From assembly GCA_046710535.1 (NCBI GenBank), contig JBKEHH010000006.1:1-64000 (forward strand): a stretch of 64,000 bases of DNA, written 5' to 3'. Positions within the stretch are counted from its first letter, which is position 1. Each line of letters starts with the position of its first letter. Positions 52,164-61,805 of this stretch are shown piece after piece. The DNA is from CAWVSB01 sp046710535 (GTDB lineage: Bacteria; Pseudomonadota; Gammaproteobacteria; Pseudomonadales; CAWVSB01). Position numbers and translations under genes: made by a program. Below the pieces are notes generated by a model that worked only from the letters and a program-made list of their open reading frames with translations, did not search any database and was not told where the DNA came from.

Positions 52164-52529
52164 GTGAAGCAAGCTTTGTCACCTAGCCAGCGTGTAAAGA
52201 GTATGGGTTATGCTATCGAAGGCATTGTTACCTTGATAAAAACGCAACCCAATGCACAGCTGCATTGCTTAGCTTTAGTAATTGTTGTGACAGCGGGCTG
52301 GTTAACTGGAGTCACTAATTCAGAATGGCTGGCCATAGTTGTTGTGATTGGAATGGTGTTGAGCTTTGAAGCCTTAAATAGCGCATTGGAAGTACTGTGC
52401 GATAAAGTTGAGCCCAATGACGACCCGCAAATTAAAGTAGTAAAAGACATCGCAGCAGGCGGCGTTTTGTTAGCATCAATAACTGCTGCAATTGTTGGAG
52501 GTATGGTGTTTTCCCCTTATTGGTTTTAG
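52164..52529 (+). CDS. dgkA: Diacylglycerol kinase family protein
   Basis: A 121-aa inner-membrane kinase of the prokaryotic DgkA/undecaprenol kinase family. It has an N-terminal amphipathic helix and three membrane segments. The catalytic stretch is GMVLSFEALNSALEVLCDKVEPNDDPQIKVVKDIAAGGVLLASI (about residues 66-109), with the family motif E-A-x-N-S-A-[LI]-E and K-D-x-A-[AS]-[AG]. Length matches E. coli DgkA (122 aa). It recycles diacylglycerol or phosphorylates undecaprenol. A GNAT gene follows 18 bases later. Confidence 0.92.
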   Translation: MKQALSPSQRVKSMGYAIEGIVTLIKTQPNAQLHCLALVIVVTAGWLTGVTNSEWLAIVVVIGMVLSFEALNSALEVLCDKVEPNDDPQIKVVKDIAAGGVLLASITAAIVGGMVFSPYWF

Positions 52530-52547
52530 TTTAAGGCTTAAAATTTT

Positions 52548-53135
52548 ATGGATATTCCCAAGATAACGCTAGCAACTGAAGCCGACAGACAGCAGGTTTT
52601 TTCGACCATTATGCTTAGTTTTGCCAATGATCCAGTGACTCGCTGGTTGATGCGCAGTGCCAACGACTATGTGACTCATGCGCCAGTGGTTAATCAGGTG
52701 TTTTGTGGTGCTGCGATAGACCACCACAGTGCATATAAAACTGAAAATATAGAGGGCTTAGCTATGTGGCTACCGCCAGGTGTGTTGCCTGACGAAGAGC
52801 AGTTTGCGGGCTTATTATTTGGGTTGCTTGCTGAAGAAATAGTCGAAGATGCGGCAAATTTTTATACTGCAATGGCTGAGTATCATCCGCAAGATCCTTG
52901 TTGGTATTTAGCAGTACTAGCAGTAGACCCTGCTTGCCAAGCTAAAGGTTACGGCGGGGCGTTAATGAAAGCAGCCTTAGCGATGGTTGATAAGCAGGGT
53001 ATGCCTGCCTATTTAGAGTCGTCTAATCCGCGCAATATCTCGCTTTATCAGCGCCACGGCTTTGAGCCTATGGGTGAAGTTCAGTTTGGCTCGTCGCCGG
53101 TATTAACGCCAATGTATCGCGCGGCTAGGGTGTAA
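52548..53135 (+). CDS. GNAT-family N-acetyltransferase
   Basis: A 195-aa GNAT enzyme. The acetyl-CoA-binding motif is VDPACQAKGYGGALMKAALAMVDKQGMPAYLESSNPRNISLYQRHGFEP (about residues 125-174), the pattern Q-x-x-G-x-G/A plus the terminal NISLYQRHGF block. The N-terminal SFANDPVTRWLM resembles GNATs acting on small amines or antibiotics, but the acceptor cannot be identified. It is complete, unlike the GNAT gene at 39572. Confidence 0.88.
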   Translation: MDIPKITLATEADRQQVFSTIMLSFANDPVTRWLMRSANDYVTHAPVVNQVFCGAAIDHHSAYKTENIEGLAMWLPPGVLPDEEQFAGLLFGLLAEEIVEDAANFYTAMAEYHPQDPCWYLAVLAVDPACQAKGYGGALMKAALAMVDKQGMPAYLESSNPRNISLYQRHGFEPMGEVQFGSSPVLTPMYRAARV

Positions 53136-53138
53136 TAG

Positions 53139-54002
53139 TTAATCGCTTAAATCACGCAAGTCTTCGACAAAGCTGTTTAGTTTCCTGACTAATTTTTGGC
53201 GTTGCTTATCAGTTAAGGTTTGGTTGATATCAAATATCAACTGCATCACCAAATGTTGATTTTTTTCGATAACGCCTCGGTATTCATCAGTCCAAAGCTG
53301 ATCTGGGTTGGCAAACAAAACTAGTAAGGTTTCTTCAAGTTGTTGTTTGTTTTGACGATCAGCCATTGCCGACTGCATTTTAGTGCGCCACTGAATAGCA
53401 TGATCTAGTGACAATTGTGCGGTCGGTTCAATGCGCGGTGCCCATTGAGCGATTAAGGTTTTTTGCTCATCGTTTAGTTTGCCGATTAAGTCAGTAATTT
53501 TTTCACTGATATATTCTGCACGCTCTTCACTGAGTTTCTCTTCAGTGTCGCGTTCAATGTCTCCCGCGTCATCCCGCTCTTCTTCGATTAATATCTCAAA
53601 GAAGTCATTAACTTGTTGATCAGTCAGCTTTGACATGATGTCTGCGGCGGCGGGTAGGGTTTTAATAACGATGCGCTGCCAGCCATCGCTAAGGCTAATA
53701 TAAGTCTCGTCTAATAGTTCAACCGTCAGACTATTCTCTAGCCCATCGGAGAGTTTTGCTAACTGGTCTGCGTATTTTGGTAATTCAGCGTTACGATGCC
53801 AGTCAACTAGCTTGGAAATTTCTTTTTTAACTAGGGGGCTCTGGTCGCGATTAAATTTAACATAGTCTTCCATCTCCCAGTACAAGCCCCAATCTAGGAA
53901 GTTGTAAACAAGTTTAATGGTACAGCCGCTAGCGAATACGCTGATAACAAGCACTGTCAATAACGTACGAATACTTTTGTAATGCAGTTTTAGTCTACCC
54001 AT
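53139..54002 (-). CDS. DUF6279 family lipoprotein
   Basis: A 287-aa lipoprotein: an N-terminal basic/hydrophobic signal (SIRTLLTVLVISVFASGC) with a lipobox ending in Cys, then a fully helical, highly charged periplasmic domain. The start of the mature part, CTIKLVYNFLDWGLYWEMEDYVKFN, fits DUF6279 (CxxxxxYNxLDWxxxWxxxxYV). The rest has D/E/K-rich helices such as QQVNDFFEILIEEERDDAGDIERDTEEKLSEERAEYISEKI. Function unknown. It is convergent with the GNAT gene, 3 bases apart. Confidence 0.85.
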   Translation of the reverse strand: MGRLKLHYKSIRTLLTVLVISVFASGCTIKLVYNFLDWGLYWEMEDYVKFNRDQSPLVKKEISKLVDWHRNAELPKYADQLAKLSDGLENSLTVELLDETYISLSDGWQRIVIKTLPAAADIMSKLTDQQVNDFFEILIEEERDDAGDIERDTEEKLSEERAEYISEKITDLIGKLNDEQKTLIAQWAPRIEPTAQLSLDHAIQWRTKMQSAMADRQNKQQLEETLLVLFANPDQLWTDEYRGVIEKNQHLVMQLIFDINQTLTDKQRQKLVRKLNSFVEDLRDLSD

Positions 54003-54173
54003 TAACTAAATCATCTCTCGGTTTTATTCGGCTTTACTTAGATACGCTCTGAATAGGTATCAAGGTAGACCAATTAAATTATCATAAGTTTAGCTAACAT
54101 TTTATGCTGACTAAGGATTTAAGCCAAGAACTTGCTTAAAGGGGAGGATAAGGTCAAAGGTAGTAGCAGAAAG

Positions 54174-54728
54174 TTAGAAGTCGAAAGTGACTCCAATGCT
54201 AGTAATGTTTACTGAGTCATTTGTCGCCGGGATGTTATACATCTCGTTTAAGTCTATGTTGTAGTGGTCCCAGGCGAGGCTAAAACGCACATTAGAGTCG
54301 ATGTTTGGTTGAAAATGCATACCAACACCGGCTGTTGAAATAGTGCCATTGTCAGTAAAGTTAGAACCGTAGGAAGCGGCGGTGCTTTGAATAACACCTG
54401 CGCCAACATGGCTAGATAATTCCATACCGCTGTCGCCTAAAGGAAATACGCCTTCGGCTGTGGTTGCAGTAGTCGCTAAGTTTGCATTGCCAATAACCTG
54501 ACTGCTGATCTTTTCGCTTTGCAGGTTTAAGTCTTTGCTACCAATATTTAAATAATCAACAAAGTTTCTGCTGGCATGAGATTGTTCAGTAGTTAAAACT
54601 ATGTCGACAACGTTGTTTAAATCTGCAGCAGCTATTATTAGGCCAAATGCTTGAGCACTTGGATTCATACCCAACACTAAACCGCCGCTGGCGATTAGTA
54701 GTATTGTTAAGTTTTTAATTGTGCTCAC
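54174..54728 (-). CDS. Predicted small outer-membrane beta-barrel protein
   Basis: A 184-aa exported protein from GTG 54728. The signal peptide (NLTILLIASGGLVLGMNPSAQA) is followed by alternating strands and a C-terminal NITSIGVTFDF ending in Phe, as in outer-membrane barrels of the OmpA/OmpW-like size. The frame is open upstream to 54866, but the extra 46 residues are not signal-like and the GTG gives a proper signal peptide. Repeated segments such as GAGVIQSTAASYGSNFTDNGTISTAGVGMHFQPN are typical of barrel strands. Family not identified. Confidence 0.68.
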   Translation of the reverse strand: MSTIKNLTILLIASGGLVLGMNPSAQAFGLIIAAADLNNVVDIVLTTEQSHASRNFVDYLNIGSKDLNLQSEKISSQVIGNANLATTATTAEGVFPLGDSGMELSSHVGAGVIQSTAASYGSNFTDNGTISTAGVGMHFQPNIDSNVRFSLAWDHYNIDLNEMYNIPATNDSVNITSIGVTFDF

Positions 54729-55091
54729 TCTCAAACACCCCAGGTTTTTATTGATTAGATGCTTAAAAGTATAGTATTTACAGGTACTTATGTCGGTACG
54801 GTCATACCCGTATAGGGGTATGGATTTTGTGACGTGGTAGTAATTTTTGCTTGAGAAATGTCTCAAATATCAGGTGTATTTTGAATTCCAGAGCATTACC
54901 TGTCGCTTATTAAGGTTATAGCATTAGGTTAGTTTTAGTCGTTCGAGCTTATTGTTCTGTTGATAACCATTGGTAGCATATTGGGTTAATAAGCTACTAT
55001 GTCTGAAGGTAGTAATAAGCACGGTCGTTTGGCACATCCTGTAGCCTTTTAAAAAATAGTAGATATTGCGTATTGTCGAGATATTACGTTT

Positions 55092-56345
55092 GTGATTTTA
55101 TGCTCATTTATAGTGTTATTTTCTGCTGGTTCATTGAGCGCCTCCATTGATATCGAAAACGCTAATAAGGTATCCGTCGCTCAACAGTGGGCGTTTTCAG
55201 CCGGTAATAATATGCGCTGGGCGCAGCTTTCATTTGATGACTCAGCTTAGGAGTTGTTAACTGTGCCAAGTGATTGGCGTAGTCATGGCTATGGCGATTA
55301 TTTTGGTGCAGCATGGTACCGCTTAACCATAAGTTTGTCTGACAGAATACTTGATAGTGATCAACGATATCGTTTAGCTATTTAAGTAGGCAAAGTTTAC
55401 ACATCTTACAAAATTTACGCAGGCGGCGAGAAACTGGGAGGAGTAGGTCAGCTACCACCTAATGCGAAGGCTCGGTATGACCAGCTAGCAATATATCGTA
55501 TTCCGGCTTCTGCAATTGATCAGGATGTTAATATCGTTATTGCTATGCGAGTGTGGCGCCAAGATATGGCCGGCGAGAATTGGAGTGGTGGTCCTTATCA
55601 TAGTGATTATTATCAAATAAAAAATGACATTTATAGTCATCAATCAGTCGCTTTAATTTTAGCGATTATTTATTTGGTGATCGGTTGTTATCATTGTTAT
55701 TTATTCATAAGACGCCAAAATTTAACCGATTATTTGGCCTATGTAATGTCAATGATGGTATCGCTTGCTAACAAGGTTTTGAACTTTAATAATGTTTTGG
55801 AAATTGAGGTAGCGCAGCGTACTCAAGATTTGGGAAAAGCCACACAAAGGTTAAAAATAATTGCAGATACGGATATGTTAACTGGTTTATTAAATCGTCA
55901 GGCGTTAACTGAACGTATGTTGCCACTTGCCGATAAGCAGATTGATGGTTGTTTTTCAGTTCTTGTTCTTGATGCGGACCATTTTAAAAGGCTCAATGAT
56001 ACTTTTGGAACTAAATTCGGCGATTTTGTATTAATTGAATTGGCATCAATTTTAGCGAAAAACATTGATGCTAAAGACTTTATTGGACGCTGGGACAGCC
56101 AGACATTTGTTATTGTTTTACCGTCGATACAGATGGCAAAAGCAGAGGAAGTCGCAGAAACTATAAGAACCAATGTTTATCGTTTTAATTTTGAACTAGA
56201 TGATAGCTCGGTAAGTATGACGGTTACTTTAGGCGTTGCAGCGTCGCGAGATGACGAGTCGTTCGAGGCTTTATTGGATAGAGCTGGTCAAGCTTTATAT
56301 GAAGGGAAAAGCTCTGGTCGTAACAAGGTTGTCTGTGATAAATAA
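55092..56345 (+). pseudogene. Decayed diguanylate-cyclase-like (sensor + GGDEF) gene
   Basis: One continuous frame from GTG 55092 gives a signal peptide (ILCSFIVLFSAGSLSAS), an extracellular sensor fold (WRSHGYGDYFGAAWYRLTI, YKIYAGGEKLG) of the type found before 7TM sensors, and a GGDEF domain. It is broken by TAG at 55248-55250 (after FDDSA; probably from TGG) and TAA at 55383-55385 (after YRLAI; probably from CAA). Only one membrane segment (VALILAIIYLVIGCYHCYLFI) remains before the coiled linker, so the rest of the membrane region appears deleted. The catalytic motif is RWDSQTF instead of RxGGDEF. The 266-residue frame from ATG 55545 is still open and could make an inactive fragment. Confidence 0.85.
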
Positions 56346-56439
56346 TATTTTTGTACTAGTTGAGTGAACTTTACTCTGCCATCCGTTATAAATTCTTGAC
56401 ATTAATCTTCAATCAATTATTCTGCGCATCTCTACATTA

Positions 56440-56625
56440 GGTCCTGTCTTAGTCATTTTATCCAATGGCAAATAGACAAGTTAAATGGGAAGTGTGGTGC
56501 GTTATAACAACCTTGGGTAAGTTATAACTAATCCTCCGCTGCCCCCGCAACGGTAGCTAGCGTTTTGCTAGAAGCCCGGAACCAGCCTGAAGTAGTTAGT
56601 GTTTTGATGAAGCGGAGGGCTTTAT
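56440..56625 (+). promoter_or_regulatory. Cobalamin (adenosylcobalamin) riboswitch upstream of btuB
   Basis: Recognisable parts are AAATGGGAAGTGTGGTGC, then AATCC...CTGCCCCCGCAACGGTA, and the B12-box-like AGCCCGGAACCAGCCTG (56573-56589). CCTCCGC (56533-56539) in the internal-loop region is an exact reverse complement of GCGGAGG (56612-56618) downstream, suitable for the loop-loop contact that controls the expression platform. It precedes btuB by about 100 bases. Binding of cobalamin should reduce expression of the following B12 genes. Boundaries are approximate. Confidence 0.9.
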
Positions 56626-56725
56626 CTCGGGCTGTTTGTGGGCTTATTTTTACCTATAAGCTCTATTAACCTCTCGTAATCCCCCTGCCTTGTTTGAGCT
56701 AAATTTTAGCAAATGAGGATGTAAA

Positions 56726-58624
56726 ATGAAAAAACCTTTAAGTAAATTTATTGCAGCGGCTACCGCTGTGTCTTGCTCTACAGTTGTATTTGCAAATTCT
56801 GCGTTGGAAGAAGTTATTGTCTCTGCTAGTCGAATCGAAATACCTTTGCGCCAAATTGGTACGTCGGTATCGGTGATTAATGGCGAAGAAATTCAACTAC
56901 GTGGCTATAACTCTCTTACTGATGTGTTAACTACTCAACCGGGTGTTGCGGCTAGTAATGCTGGTGGCTTGGGTAAAACAACATCACTAAGAATCCGTGG
57001 TGAGGAAGGCTATCGTACTTTGATGATGATTGACGGTGTCGATATTTCTGACCCTAGTGGTACCCAGGTAGGCCCAAGACTAGAAAGCTTTATTGCCTCT
57101 AACGATATCGAAAAAGTAGAAATTCTTCGTGGTTCGCAAGGCTTTATTTACGGCGCCGATGCCGGCGGCGTGATTAACATATTCACCAAAACAGGTGAGG
57201 GCGAGCTAGGTGGTAGTGTTGGGCTAGAAGCTGGCCGTTACGGCACGCAACAACTAGACGCCAGTGTATCTGCAGGAAATGATAGCGGCGACTTTTTTAT
57301 TGCAGTAACCGATTTGGAAAGTGATGGTTTTAATTCAAGATCAAGCGATAATATTTCGCCCGATGACGACGGTGCAGAAAACACAACTATTCATGCCAAG
57401 CTAGGTTGGAACGCAACTGAAGACTTACGTATACAGTTAGTGGTACGTGATATTGATACCGAGGCTGAGTTTGACGGCTTTTTTGGTGGCGCGCCGCTGT
57501 TTAATTCAACCAATGATTGCACCAGTGAAACCAAGCAAACTACCGCCAAGCTTGCTGGTACCTACGATATAGGCGATTTCAGTCACTATCTTGCGTACGC
57601 AGAAACTGATATTACCAGAGATAATTTTTCTGACGGGGCCTTTTCAAATGGTTCTGAAGGCGAAATTAATCGTGCTGAATATATGGCAAGCTATCGCTTC
57701 AACGACACTACAACAGTGGTTGCCGGTGTCGATTTAGAAGAAGAAATTGTTTCCAGCAATTTTGGTTTGGATGCAGATAGAGAGCAACTAGGTGTTTATG
57801 TAGAATTCAATGGCGAGATAGCCAGTAATTGGTTTTTTTCTGCCGGTGTACGCAATGATGACAATGATGATTTTGGTAACTATACCAGTGGACGCTTGTC
57901 TTCAGCTTATGTAATGGACTTTGACGATGGGAGCTCAATTAAGTATCGCGCAAGCTATGGTACTGGTTTTAGAGCGCCAAGCTTATTTGAAGTTGACTAT
58001 AACGCTTTATCTGGTACTGGTGTTGCTAGTGACTTGGCAGAAGAAACCAGCAGTGGTTACGATTTGGGTGTCGAGTATTATGCCGCGAATGGTCTGCGCC
58101 TCGAATTGGTATACTTTAACCAAGAACTTGAAGACGCTATTGAGTATCAATATTTAGGTGATCCGGTTACTTTTGCTGCGATAATTGATGGCTATGTGCA
58201 ACTTGATGGCGCTAGTCAGTCAGAGGGGGTTGAGTTGGTGCTTGAGTACCCAATTACTGAAGATGTAGCTATCTTAGGTAATCTTACTCATAACGAAACT
58301 GAAGACCCTAATGGTGATACCCGTATTCGTCGCCCAGAGCTGGTTGGCAATATTGGCCTGAAAGTATCTGCGTTGGATAAAGACTTAAATATTATTGTTA
58401 ATTATCGTGTTGCTCGCGATGCAGTTGATAGAGACTTTAGTACTGGTGGTACTATCAATTTAGATGATTATGCGGTATTTGATATTAGTGCTAACTACAT
58501 TATTAATGAAATGATTACTGTATTTGGTAGAGTGGAAAACGCACTTGATGAAGATTATCAAGTGGTCACGGGTTTTAATACAGCTGGCTCGGCAGCATAT
58601 GCTGGCGTTAGGTTTAACTTTTAA
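56726..58624 (+). CDS. btuB: Vitamin B12 TonB-dependent outer-membrane receptor
   Basis: A 632-aa TonB-dependent receptor. It has a signal peptide (residues 1-24), a TonB box (EEVIVSASR, about 28-36) and a plug domain (TDVLTTQPGVAASN, MIDGVDISDPSG, ILRGSQGFIYGADAGGVINIFT). A 22-strand-type barrel follows and ends in VRFNF. Length and the position directly after a cobalamin riboswitch identify a BtuB-type cobalamin receptor. It starts the B12 salvage cluster, with GAGGAT before the ATG. The C-terminal Phe is the expected assembly signal. Confidence 0.92.
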   Translation: MKKPLSKFIAAATAVSCSTVVFANSALEEVIVSASRIEIPLRQIGTSVSVINGEEIQLRGYNSLTDVLTTQPGVAASNAGGLGKTTSLRIRGEEGYRTLMMIDGVDISDPSGTQVGPRLESFIASNDIEKVEILRGSQGFIYGADAGGVINIFTKTGEGELGGSVGLEAGRYGTQQLDASVSAGNDSGDFFIAVTDLESDGFNSRSSDNISPDDDGAENTTIHAKLGWNATEDLRIQLVVRDIDTEAEFDGFFGGAPLFNSTNDCTSETKQTTAKLAGTYDIGDFSHYLAYAETDITRDNFSDGAFSNGSEGEINRAEYMASYRFNDTTTVVAGVDLEEEIVSSNFGLDADREQLGVYVEFNGEIASNWFFSAGVRNDDNDDFGNYTSGRLSSAYVMDFDDGSSIKYRASYGTGFRAPSLFEVDYNALSGTGVASDLAEETSSGYDLGVEYYAANGLRLELVYFNQELEDAIEYQYLGDPVTFAAIIDGYVQLDGASQSEGVELVLEYPITEDVAILGNLTHNETEDPNGDTRIRRPELVGNIGLKVSALDKDLNIIVNYRVARDAVDRDFSTGGTINLDDYAVFDISANYIINEMITVFGRVENALDEDYQVVTGFNTAGSAAYAGVRFNF

Positions 58625-58665
58625 TAGCTATTATTAATATGCACTGTGACTAATGAGGAAGCACT

Positions 58666-59271
58666 ATGACTGACGAAAAAGACGATAAACATAAGCGCTC
58701 GATGAAAAAGCAAAAGGAGAAGATCGATCAGCGTGTTGAGGAGGCTTCAACTGAACGCGGCGTAATGATCGTATTAACCGGTAATGGTAAAGGTAAAAGT
58801 AGTTCTGCCTTTGGTATGGTTATGCGCGCTTTAGGTTATGGTTATAAAGTTGGCGTAGTGCAATTCATTAAAGGAGCAATGTTATCTGGTGAAGAAATCT
58901 ACTTAAAGGAGCAATGCCCGCAGGTAGATTTCTATCAAATGGGTACCGGCTTTACTTGGGATACCCAAGATAAGTCTGGCGACATTGAGGCGGCAAAGAA
59001 AACATGGGCGGTAGTTGAGCCAATGCTAAAAGATGAGTCCTATCATTTGGTAGTGCTTGATGAGCTGACCTATATGCTGGCCTATAAATATTTGCCAGAA
59101 GCTGACGTGTTAGCTGCACTTGAAAATCGTCCAGTTAATCAAAGCGTAGTGGTAACCGGGCGTGGTGGCGGTAGTGCCTTGCAAGCGATTGCTGATACCG
59201 TGTCTGAAATAAAAGAAGTTAAGCATGCTTTTAAAGAAGGTATAGCTGCCCGTAAGGGCGTAGATTATTAA
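58666..59271 (+). CDS. cobO: Cob(I)yrinic acid a,c-diamide adenosyltransferase
   Basis: A 201-aa CobO/CobA/BtuR-type ATP:corrinoid adenosyltransferase, adding the adenosyl ligand to cobalt(I) corrinoids in the cytoplasm. The P-loop is LTGNGKGKSSSAFGMV (about residues 37-52), and VGVVQFIKG, FTWDTQ and VVLDELTYMLAYKYL are family blocks. The N-terminal 30 residues are charged and unstructured, as in this family. It follows btuB by 41 bases and cobQ follows 17 bases later. Confidence 0.94.
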   Translation: MTDEKDDKHKRSMKKQKEKIDQRVEEASTERGVMIVLTGNGKGKSSSAFGMVMRALGYGYKVGVVQFIKGAMLSGEEIYLKEQCPQVDFYQMGTGFTWDTQDKSGDIEAAKKTWAVVEPMLKDESYHLVVLDELTYMLAYKYLPEADVLAALENRPVNQSVVVTGRGGGSALQAIADTVSEIKEVKHAFKEGIAARKGVDY

Positions 59272-59288
59272 ACGATGTTAATAAAGGT

Positions 59289-60785
59289 ATGACTACCTTA
59301 ATGGTGCAAGGTACTACTTCTGACGCTGGTAAAAGCACAGTGGTAGCAGGCCTTTGTCGAGTACTAGCGCGACGCGGCTATAGCGTCGCACCATTTAAAC
59401 CTCAAAATATGGCGCTTAACAGCGCCGTAACCTCTTCGGGCGGAGAAATAGGCAGGGCGCAAGCGCTACAAGCGGCAGCCTGTTATTTACCGCCTCATGT
59501 TGATATGAACCCCGTGTTACTTAAACCGTCTAGCGATACCGGTGCGCAAGTTATTATTCATGGCAAAGCAATCAGCCATTTAAATGCGGTTGAGTATCAC
59601 GACTATAAGCTTACTGCGATGACGGCGGTATTGGAATCTCATGCTCGCTTAGAACAGCAATATGACTTAGTCATTGTTGAAGGCGCAGGCAGCCCTGCCG
59701 AGGTCAACTTACGTGATAAAGATATTGCTAATATGGGTTTTGCTGAGGCGGTAGATTGCCCGGTGATAATAGTCGCCGATATTGATCGTGGTGGTGTGTT
59801 TGCGCAATTAGTTGGAACCCTAGATTTACTATCTCAGTCTGAGCAAGACCGGGTTGTGGGTTTTATTATTAATAAGTTTCGTGGCGATATCAGCTTGCTA
59901 GAGTCTGGTTTAGATTGGCTTGAACAGCGCACCAAAAAACCAGTGTTGGGTTTATTACCTTATGTGATGGGGTTGTATATAGATGCGGAAGATGCGATTG
60001 ATACCCAGCAAATCATTGATGAAGACGCTGAGCTGGTAAATATTATTGTGCCAGTTTTTTCACGTATTAGTAATCACACTGACTTTGACGCACTGCGGAT
60101 TCATCCGCAGGTAAATTTACAGTTCATTGGTGCTGACCAACCTATACCTGCCGCCGACTTAATTATTTTACCGGGTAGTAAAAATGTAAGAGCCGATATT
60201 CAATGGCTTAGAAATAATGGCTGGGATACGGCAATTGACAAGCATTTACGTTATGGCGGCAAGTTATTAGGTATTTGCGGTGGTTTTCAAATGTTGGGTG
60301 AGTCGATAACGGATAGCCAAGGTATAGAAGGGCCAGCGGGAACATCAAAAGGTCTCGGTTTAGTCGACCTACAAACTGACCTAGAAAGTGAAAAACAATT
60401 GCGCAAGATAAGTGGTAAGCTATTCGATGGCGCTGATGTAGAAGGCTATGAAATTCATTGCGGCCAGACTACCGGTAAAGCACTGGCTAATCCGATGATT
60501 CGATTTGAAGATGGTCGCAGTGATGGTTTTGTGTCTGCTGATAACCAATTAATGGGGACTTATCTGCACGGTTTATTTGATACACCCAAGGGGTGTACAA
60601 GTATATTGCAGTGGGTGGGTTTGAATGAATGCAACGCAGTCGATTTTCAGCTTCGCAGAGAGCAAGATTTGAATCGCTTAGCCGATGCGGTTGAGATCGC
60701 CATTGATATAGACAAATTACCTCTTGATCTAGCTAAGCTCACTACTAATACTGTGGTGCATAACTCTACTAAGATTACTGCTTAA
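59289..60785 (+). CDS. cobQ: Cobyric acid synthase
   Basis: A 498-aa CobQ, the ATP- and glutamine-dependent amidase that adds four amide groups to adenosylcobyrinic acid a,c-diamide. The N-terminal ATP-binding part starts MVQGTTSDAGKSTVVAGLCRVLARRG and includes APFKPQNMALNSAVT. The C-terminal glutaminase has the Cys in LLGICGGFQMLG and the His in MGTYLHGLFD. Length is normal. It ends overlapping btuC by 1 base. In this cluster it may serve salvage of imported corrinoid precursors rather than full synthesis. Confidence 0.95.
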   Translation: MTTLMVQGTTSDAGKSTVVAGLCRVLARRGYSVAPFKPQNMALNSAVTSSGGEIGRAQALQAAACYLPPHVDMNPVLLKPSSDTGAQVIIHGKAISHLNAVEYHDYKLTAMTAVLESHARLEQQYDLVIVEGAGSPAEVNLRDKDIANMGFAEAVDCPVIIVADIDRGGVFAQLVGTLDLLSQSEQDRVVGFIINKFRGDISLLESGLDWLEQRTKKPVLGLLPYVMGLYIDAEDAIDTQQIIDEDAELVNIIVPVFSRISNHTDFDALRIHPQVNLQFIGADQPIPAADLIILPGSKNVRADIQWLRNNGWDTAIDKHLRYGGKLLGICGGFQMLGESITDSQGIEGPAGTSKGLGLVDLQTDLESEKQLRKISGKLFDGADVEGYEIHCGQTTGKALANPMIRFEDGRSDGFVSADNQLMGTYLHGLFDTPKGCTSILQWVGLNECNAVDFQLRREQDLNRLADAVEIAIDIDKLPLDLAKLTTNTVVHNSTKITA

Positions 60786-61804
60786 TGCGCTTACTCTCGC
60801 CACAGAGACTGCTGTTTTGTTTGGCTATTTTGCTACCAAGTTGCATGCTATTGAGCATGATTATTGGGCCAGTTAATATTTCTTTAAATATTTTGTGGGA
60901 TAGTTTTTTTGCTGGTGAGGCTAACTCGCTAGACACTATGATTTTGACCAATATTAGAATTCCACGGGTATTACTAGGTGCTTTTGTCGGCGCAACACTT
61001 GCTTGCTGTGGCGCGGTGTTACAAGGCTTGTTTCGTAATCCGTTAGCTGACCCTACTTTGATCGGAGTTTCCGCAGGCGCTTCTGCTGGCGCCAGCTTTG
61101 CAATTGTTTTAGGTGCATCTATAGTTCACGGCGGAGCACTTTTTGGTATATCTTTAGTTGCGATAGCAGCCTTTACTGGCGGCTTAATTACTTCTTTAAT
61201 CGTATATCGTCTTGCTAGTGGCCCAGAAGGAACATCGGTTGTGACCATGTTGTTAGCCGGTATTGCCATTAGTGCTTTGGCCGGTGCAATCAATGGTCTA
61301 TTTAGTTTCTTTTCCGATGATGAATCACTGCGCCGTATTAGTCTGTGGCAAATGGGTAATTTGGACGCTTCCACTTGGCAGCATGTCTGGTTGATGGGCG
61401 CTGTATTTATTGCCTTAATAGTTGCCTTTCCACGTGATGCCAGAGGTCTAAATGCAATATTACTAGGCGAGTCTGAGGCGCGTCATTTGGGTATTGAAGT
61501 AGAATGGATGAAACGCCGCCTGATTATATTTACCGCGCTTGGTATCGGTGTATCGGTTGCCGTTGTTGGTATGGTGGCATTTGTCGGTTTGATTGTTCCT
61601 CATTTAGTAAGGCTGCTGATTGGCCCAGACCATCGTTACTTAATCCCTGCATCAGCCATGGTAGGCGCAATACTATTGATGCTAGCCGACACACTTGCTC
61701 GTATTATAGTAGCCCCTGCAGAGTTACCTGCAGGGGTGATAACCGCTTTATTGGGTGCGCCTTTCTTTGTTTCGTTGCTGATCCAGCAACGGCGAGTAAT
61801 TTAG
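60785..61804 (+). CDS. btuC: Cobalamin ABC transporter permease
   Basis: A 339-aa FecCD/BtuC family permease with about ten membrane segments. It shows LTNIRIPRVLLGAFVGATLACCGAVLQGLFRNPLADPTLIGVSAGASAGA, the family signature, and GMVAFVGLIVPHLVRLLIGPDHRYLIPASAMVGAILLMLADTLAR near the C-terminus. The siderophore and B12 permeases are hard to separate by sequence; the riboswitch-led B12 cluster and the next ATPase favour cobalamin. It starts 1 base inside cobQ and ends 1 base before the ATPase gene. Confidence 0.9.
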   Translation: MRLLSPQRLLFCLAILLPSCMLLSMIIGPVNISLNILWDSFFAGEANSLDTMILTNIRIPRVLLGAFVGATLACCGAVLQGLFRNPLADPTLIGVSAGASAGASFAIVLGASIVHGGALFGISLVAIAAFTGGLITSLIVYRLASGPEGTSVVTMLLAGIAISALAGAINGLFSFFSDDESLRRISLWQMGNLDASTWQHVWLMGAVFIALIVAFPRDARGLNAILLGESEARHLGIEVEWMKRRLIIFTALGIGVSVAVVGMVAFVGLIVPHLVRLLIGPDHRYLIPASAMVGAILLMLADTLARIIVAPAELPAGVITALLGAPFFVSLLIQQRRVI

Positions 61805-61805
61805 T

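Noticed and set aside
55248..55385. Stop codon readthrough or recoding (UAG/UAA) in the GGDEF gene
   Set aside because: Two different stops, a degenerate active site and a missing membrane region together indicate decay.
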